From assembly GCF_900182785.1 (NCBI RefSeq), contig NZ_FXTS01000004.1:248001-312000 (forward strand): a stretch of DNA of 64,000 nt, given 5' to 3'. A model generated the notes under the pieces. That model saw only the letters and a program-made list of their open reading frames with translations, did not search any database and had not been told where the DNA came from. This DNA comes from Oceanospirillum linum (GTDB lineage: Bacteria; Pseudomonadota; Gammaproteobacteria; Pseudomonadales; Halomonadaceae). The translations under genes were made by a program, and so were the position numbers. Positions 61,650 to 64,000 of the stretch are shown here, one piece after another; within the stretch, counting starts at the first letter, position 1; each line of letters opens with the position of its first letter.

Positions 61650-62126
61650 ATGCTTGAAGGTTGTAAAAATGCACGTGAGCGCTGGAGCGGTGTTCACGAA
61701 ATGATCGACAAATGGCTCCAGGAACGTCAGGAGCTGATCGTGAATTACACTGAGGTTGCCCATCAGATAAACAAGGACGCTCCGGTGACACCCAGCCAGG
61801 TGCAGGCACTTTGTGATGTGATGGTTGACTACACCTCTGCAGGCCATTTTGAGATCTTTGAACAGCTGTGTCGTGAGGCAGAAGCATTTTCAGATCAGGA
61901 TGCCATTAATCTGAGTCACAAAATCTTCCCTCTGATCCAGAAAAGCACTGATGTTATTCTGGATTTTAATGAAGCTTATGGCGCTGAAATATCAACGGCC
62001 GATGCTACAAGCGTGCTTGCTGATAAACTTTCTATATTGGGAGAGTATCTGGCAGACCGCTTTCAGCATGAAGACACCCTAATCGAAACATTGCACACAG
62101 CACACCGGGAACTTGTAGGCTCATGA
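61650..62126 (+). CDS. rsd: Regulator of sigma D / AlgQ
   Basis: 158 residues beginning MLEGCKNARERWSGVHEMIDKWL, the signature of the Rsd/AlgQ family, all-helical. It binds sigma-70 and lowers housekeeping transcription in stationary phase. CTGGAGG precedes the ATG. The stop overlaps the next gene. Confidence 0.95.
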   Translation: MLEGCKNARERWSGVHEMIDKWLQERQELIVNYTEVAHQINKDAPVTPSQVQALCDVMVDYTSAGHFEIFEQLCREAEAFSDQDAINLSHKIFPLIQKSTDVILDFNEAYGAEISTADATSVLADKLSILGEYLADRFQHEDTLIETLHTAHRELVGS

Positions 62127-63115
62127 TCCATACAGGTAAAACAGTTGCTGCTGCCGTAGTGACTTTGTTTATGCTGGCCGTATCTGGCTGCTCGGATTTG
62201 ACGCCACCAGAACAAACATGGTCACTGGCGACTAAAGGGCACTATGATGCGGCTCTATCAGATAATGGCAGCTTAGCGGTTGCAGCCTCAATTCATCACG
62301 GTGGCAGTCTATGGCAACTGCCTCAGCATGAGCGTGTCTTTAACTGGAATCATAAAGCTGACACTTTCTCATTATTAGATCATGTGGCGATTGCGGGTAA
62401 TGGCCGTTATGGTGCGACCTCAGAACAGAAAAAACTGACACTCTGGGATGCAACATCAGGTAAGGCTATTAACTTTTGGGCGCTACCCGCAGACGTGCGC
62501 AGCCTGGATATTTCTGCCGATGGTCAATTCCTCCTAGCCGGCCTGGATAATAGCACGGCTGTTTTGATCAGCACTTCCCAAGGAAAAGGGGTTAGAACCT
62601 TCACTACTGATGACACGATTTCCGCCGTTCGTCTGAGCGATGATAACTCTCTGGCTATGGCCGGTACGCGAACCGGAGTGGTTTATCTGTGGAATACAGA
62701 AAATGGCGAGATCCGAGGTCAGTGGTCTCATGATAATCAAGTGCGTTCCATGGCAATCTCCCCGGACAACCGCTTTGCTTTCAGTGGCGCTCAGGCTGGC
62801 TCAGGACTTGTAGTCGATCTTATCAGCGGCAAGATTGCTATGAATATTGATATAAACCGAGGCGGAGAGATCGCTGCAGCAACCTATACTGCCGCCACGT
62901 TCAGCCAAAACCAATCGCTTTTGGCTACAGGAACCAGTACAGGTAAATTAAAACTCTGGGATCTGTCCAGTCAGCAAGCTATTGCCGGCTGGGAAGCAAG
63001 CAAGCGCAATGCATGGAAACCATCCGGCGTGGTTATCCAGGATATCGCTTTTGTCAGCAACAGCTCTATCAGAGCAATAGCCAGCAATGGGCTGGCCTAT
63101 CAGTTTGCCCGTTAA
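62123..63115 (+). CDS. WD40-repeat lipoprotein
   Basis: 330 residues. A lipobox (AVSGC, about 20-24) follows a hydrophobic signal, then several WD40-like blades ending in LWD, LWN or LWQ (KLTLWDATSGKAI, VVYLWNTENGEI, KLKLWDLSSQQAI). It is probably anchored in the outer membrane facing the periplasm as a scaffold. Partner unknown. It overlaps rsd by 4 bases. Confidence 0.88.
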   Translation: MIHTGKTVAAAVVTLFMLAVSGCSDLTPPEQTWSLATKGHYDAALSDNGSLAVAASIHHGGSLWQLPQHERVFNWNHKADTFSLLDHVAIAGNGRYGATSEQKKLTLWDATSGKAINFWALPADVRSLDISADGQFLLAGLDNSTAVLISTSQGKGVRTFTTDDTISAVRLSDDNSLAMAGTRTGVVYLWNTENGEIRGQWSHDNQVRSMAISPDNRFAFSGAQAGSGLVVDLISGKIAMNIDINRGGEIAAATYTAATFSQNQSLLATGTSTGKLKLWDLSSQQAIAGWEASKRNAWKPSGVVIQDIAFVSNSSIRAIASNGLAYQFAR

Positions 63116-63132
63116 CCCTGGCTTCCGGGCAG

Positions 63133-63174
63133 AAAAAAACCGGTAAGGAGATAATGCTCCCCACCGGTTTTTTT
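63133..63174. terminator. Bidirectional terminator, WD40 gene / ferritin
   Basis: AAAAAAACCGGT...ACCGGTTTTTTT between convergent stops. Confidence 0.9.
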
Positions 63175-63201
63175 ATGTCCTGCCAGAGCTTACAGATCAA
63201 A

Positions 63202-63735
63202 TCAGAATTCTGGCTCTGAAGAATCCATCACACTGCCGACTTCTTTGCCCACCAGCTTGCCAATCTCTTTATCAATAAAAAACAGCCCTTTGCCATCTTC
63301 ACCGATAATCTCAATTTTATCCAGAATGCCCTTGAACAGCTTCTCTTCTTCATGCTGCTCGGCAACATACCATTGTAAAAAGCTGAATGTTGAATAATCC
63401 AGTTCCGTAAAGGCCGTATGAGCCAGCTCATTAATTTTCTGGGTAATCAGACATTCATGCTCAAACACCTTCTCAAAAAGGTCCTTGATGGAAGAGAACT
63501 CCGTTGGTGGAGCATCAATCGCACCCAGCTTTGCCATCGCACCCGTCTCATTGACATAAGTAAACAAGCGCTTCATGTGCTGCATCTCTTCATCTGCGTG
63601 CTTTTGCAAAAATCCGGCGCAGCCTTCAAAGCCTTTATCTTCAGCCCACGCACTCATCTGCAGGTAGAGATTGGAGGAATAAAACTCCAGGTTGATCTGT
63701 TCATTCAAACGATCAATCATCGCTTTCTTTAACAT
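63202..63735 (-). CDS. ftnA: Non-haem ferritin
   Basis: 177 residues with ferroxidase ligands in EFYSSNLYLQMSAW, HADEEMQHMKRLF and EEEKLF. It lacks the haem-binding Met of bacterioferritin in the usual position. It stores iron as a 24-mer. TTAGGAG lies about 6 bp before the ATG. Confidence 0.95.
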   Translation of the reverse strand: MLKKAMIDRLNEQINLEFYSSNLYLQMSAWAEDKGFEGCAGFLQKHADEEMQHMKRLFTYVNETGAMAKLGAIDAPPTEFSSIKDLFEKVFEHECLITQKINELAHTAFTELDYSTFSFLQWYVAEQHEEEKLFKGILDKIEIIGEDGKGLFFIDKEIGKLVGKEVGSVMDSSEPEF

Positions 63736-63823
63736 GGAAACTCCTAAACGAGGCGGGTAATAACAAGAGATATCATACTGTCAGAATACATTGGTGCAAT
63801 ATTCAGGTTCTGTGAAGAAAAAG

Positions 63824-63991
63824 CTACATTTCTAAAGGCCGGCAAAGGCGCTTTTTATCTGATGCTGAGCGAGCGCATTTACCACAGAGAAAATTACTGG
63901 TTCGTGTTACCTGGGTCAACTCACGAAAATGCTTGCTGATGTCATCTTTACCCAGTTTACATAAGCGGCCGGGTTTCAAAGTCTTTGCCAT
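63824..63991 (-). CDS. Small Cys-containing conserved-type protein
   Basis: A 55-codon open frame (ATG 63991, TAG 63824-63826) reading MAKTLKPGRLCKLG, then NFLCGKCARSASDK and RLCRPLEM. Four Cys, including a C-x-x-C, and a basic character suggest a small zinc or metal-binding protein. Codon use is like the neighbours. It is upstream of ftnA on the same strand, 88 bp away. Function unknown. Confidence 0.6.
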   Translation of the reverse strand: MAKTLKPGRLCKLGKDDISKHFRELTQVTRTSNFLCGKCARSASDKKRLCRPLEM

Positions 63992-64000
63992 GGTCAGAGC

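Overview
This window is chromosomal DNA from a marine gammaproteobacterium, most likely in or near the Oceanospirillaceae (Neptunomonas/Amphritea/Marinobacterium type). The evidence is the purL/mltF divergent pair, the hslR-hslO-pckA order, TRAP transport, an ectoine-type catabolic cluster and moderate GC. The genus is inference. A Tn7-like CRISPR-associated transposon occupies the left third; the rest is chromosomal backbone with accessory islands.

Positions 1-19959 are the interior and right end of a type I-F3 CRISPR-associated transposon (CAST). It contains the 3' end of tnsB, tnsC, a cargo region, then tniQ-cas8/5-cas7-cas6, a 10-repeat CRISPR array, a small DUF1778-like ORF, a separate two-repeat 'private' guide unit with divergent repeats, and a right end with three TnsB-type sites closing in ACA at 19959. 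No cas1, cas2 or cas3 is present, as expected for nuclease-lacking guide-directed transposition. tnsA, most of tnsB and the left end lie outside the window. The cargo holds a winged-helix/SF2-helicase pair divergent from an XRE regulator with two perfect palindromes between them, and a type I restriction-modification locus (half-hsdS, hsdM, hsdS, an AT-rich PIN-like membrane gene, hsdR with an in-frame amber codon, and a YgjP/DUF45 metallopeptidase). cas7 is split by a -1 frame change at an A5 run. The right end abuts the severed 3' end of a DUF72 gene, and no guide in the element visibly matches the expected target position.

From 20.2 to 23 kb (minus strand) there is a bufferin-type copper RiPP operon: precursor, MNIO/DUF692, DUF2063 and DoxX. 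Next come a chemotaxis receptor, a HipA-like kinase/DUF3037 pair bracketed by identical terminators, purL and mltF. At 32.9-36.2 kb there is an MbnP/MbnH copper module with a predicted outer-membrane barrel, so two copper-linked peptide/protein-modification systems lie about 10 kb apart. Then come tadA, a solute-binding protein, a probable ectoine catabolic operon (M20 deacetylase, doeD-, doeA- and doeC-like), rhlE, ytfJ, two identical cold-shock genes from a recent tandem duplication, and a dctPQM TRAP operon whose dctP carries a one-base frameshift. The right part is housekeeping: yrfG, hslR, hslO, pckA, tex, gshA, a FliL-like gene, dsbB, rsd, a WD40 lipoprotein, a ferritin and a small Cys-containing ORF.

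Three genes (hsdR, cas7, dctP) carry single-site lesions, two of them at homopolymers. Assembly or sequencing error must be excluded before biological recoding is claimed. All comparisons were by eye; no database search was run.
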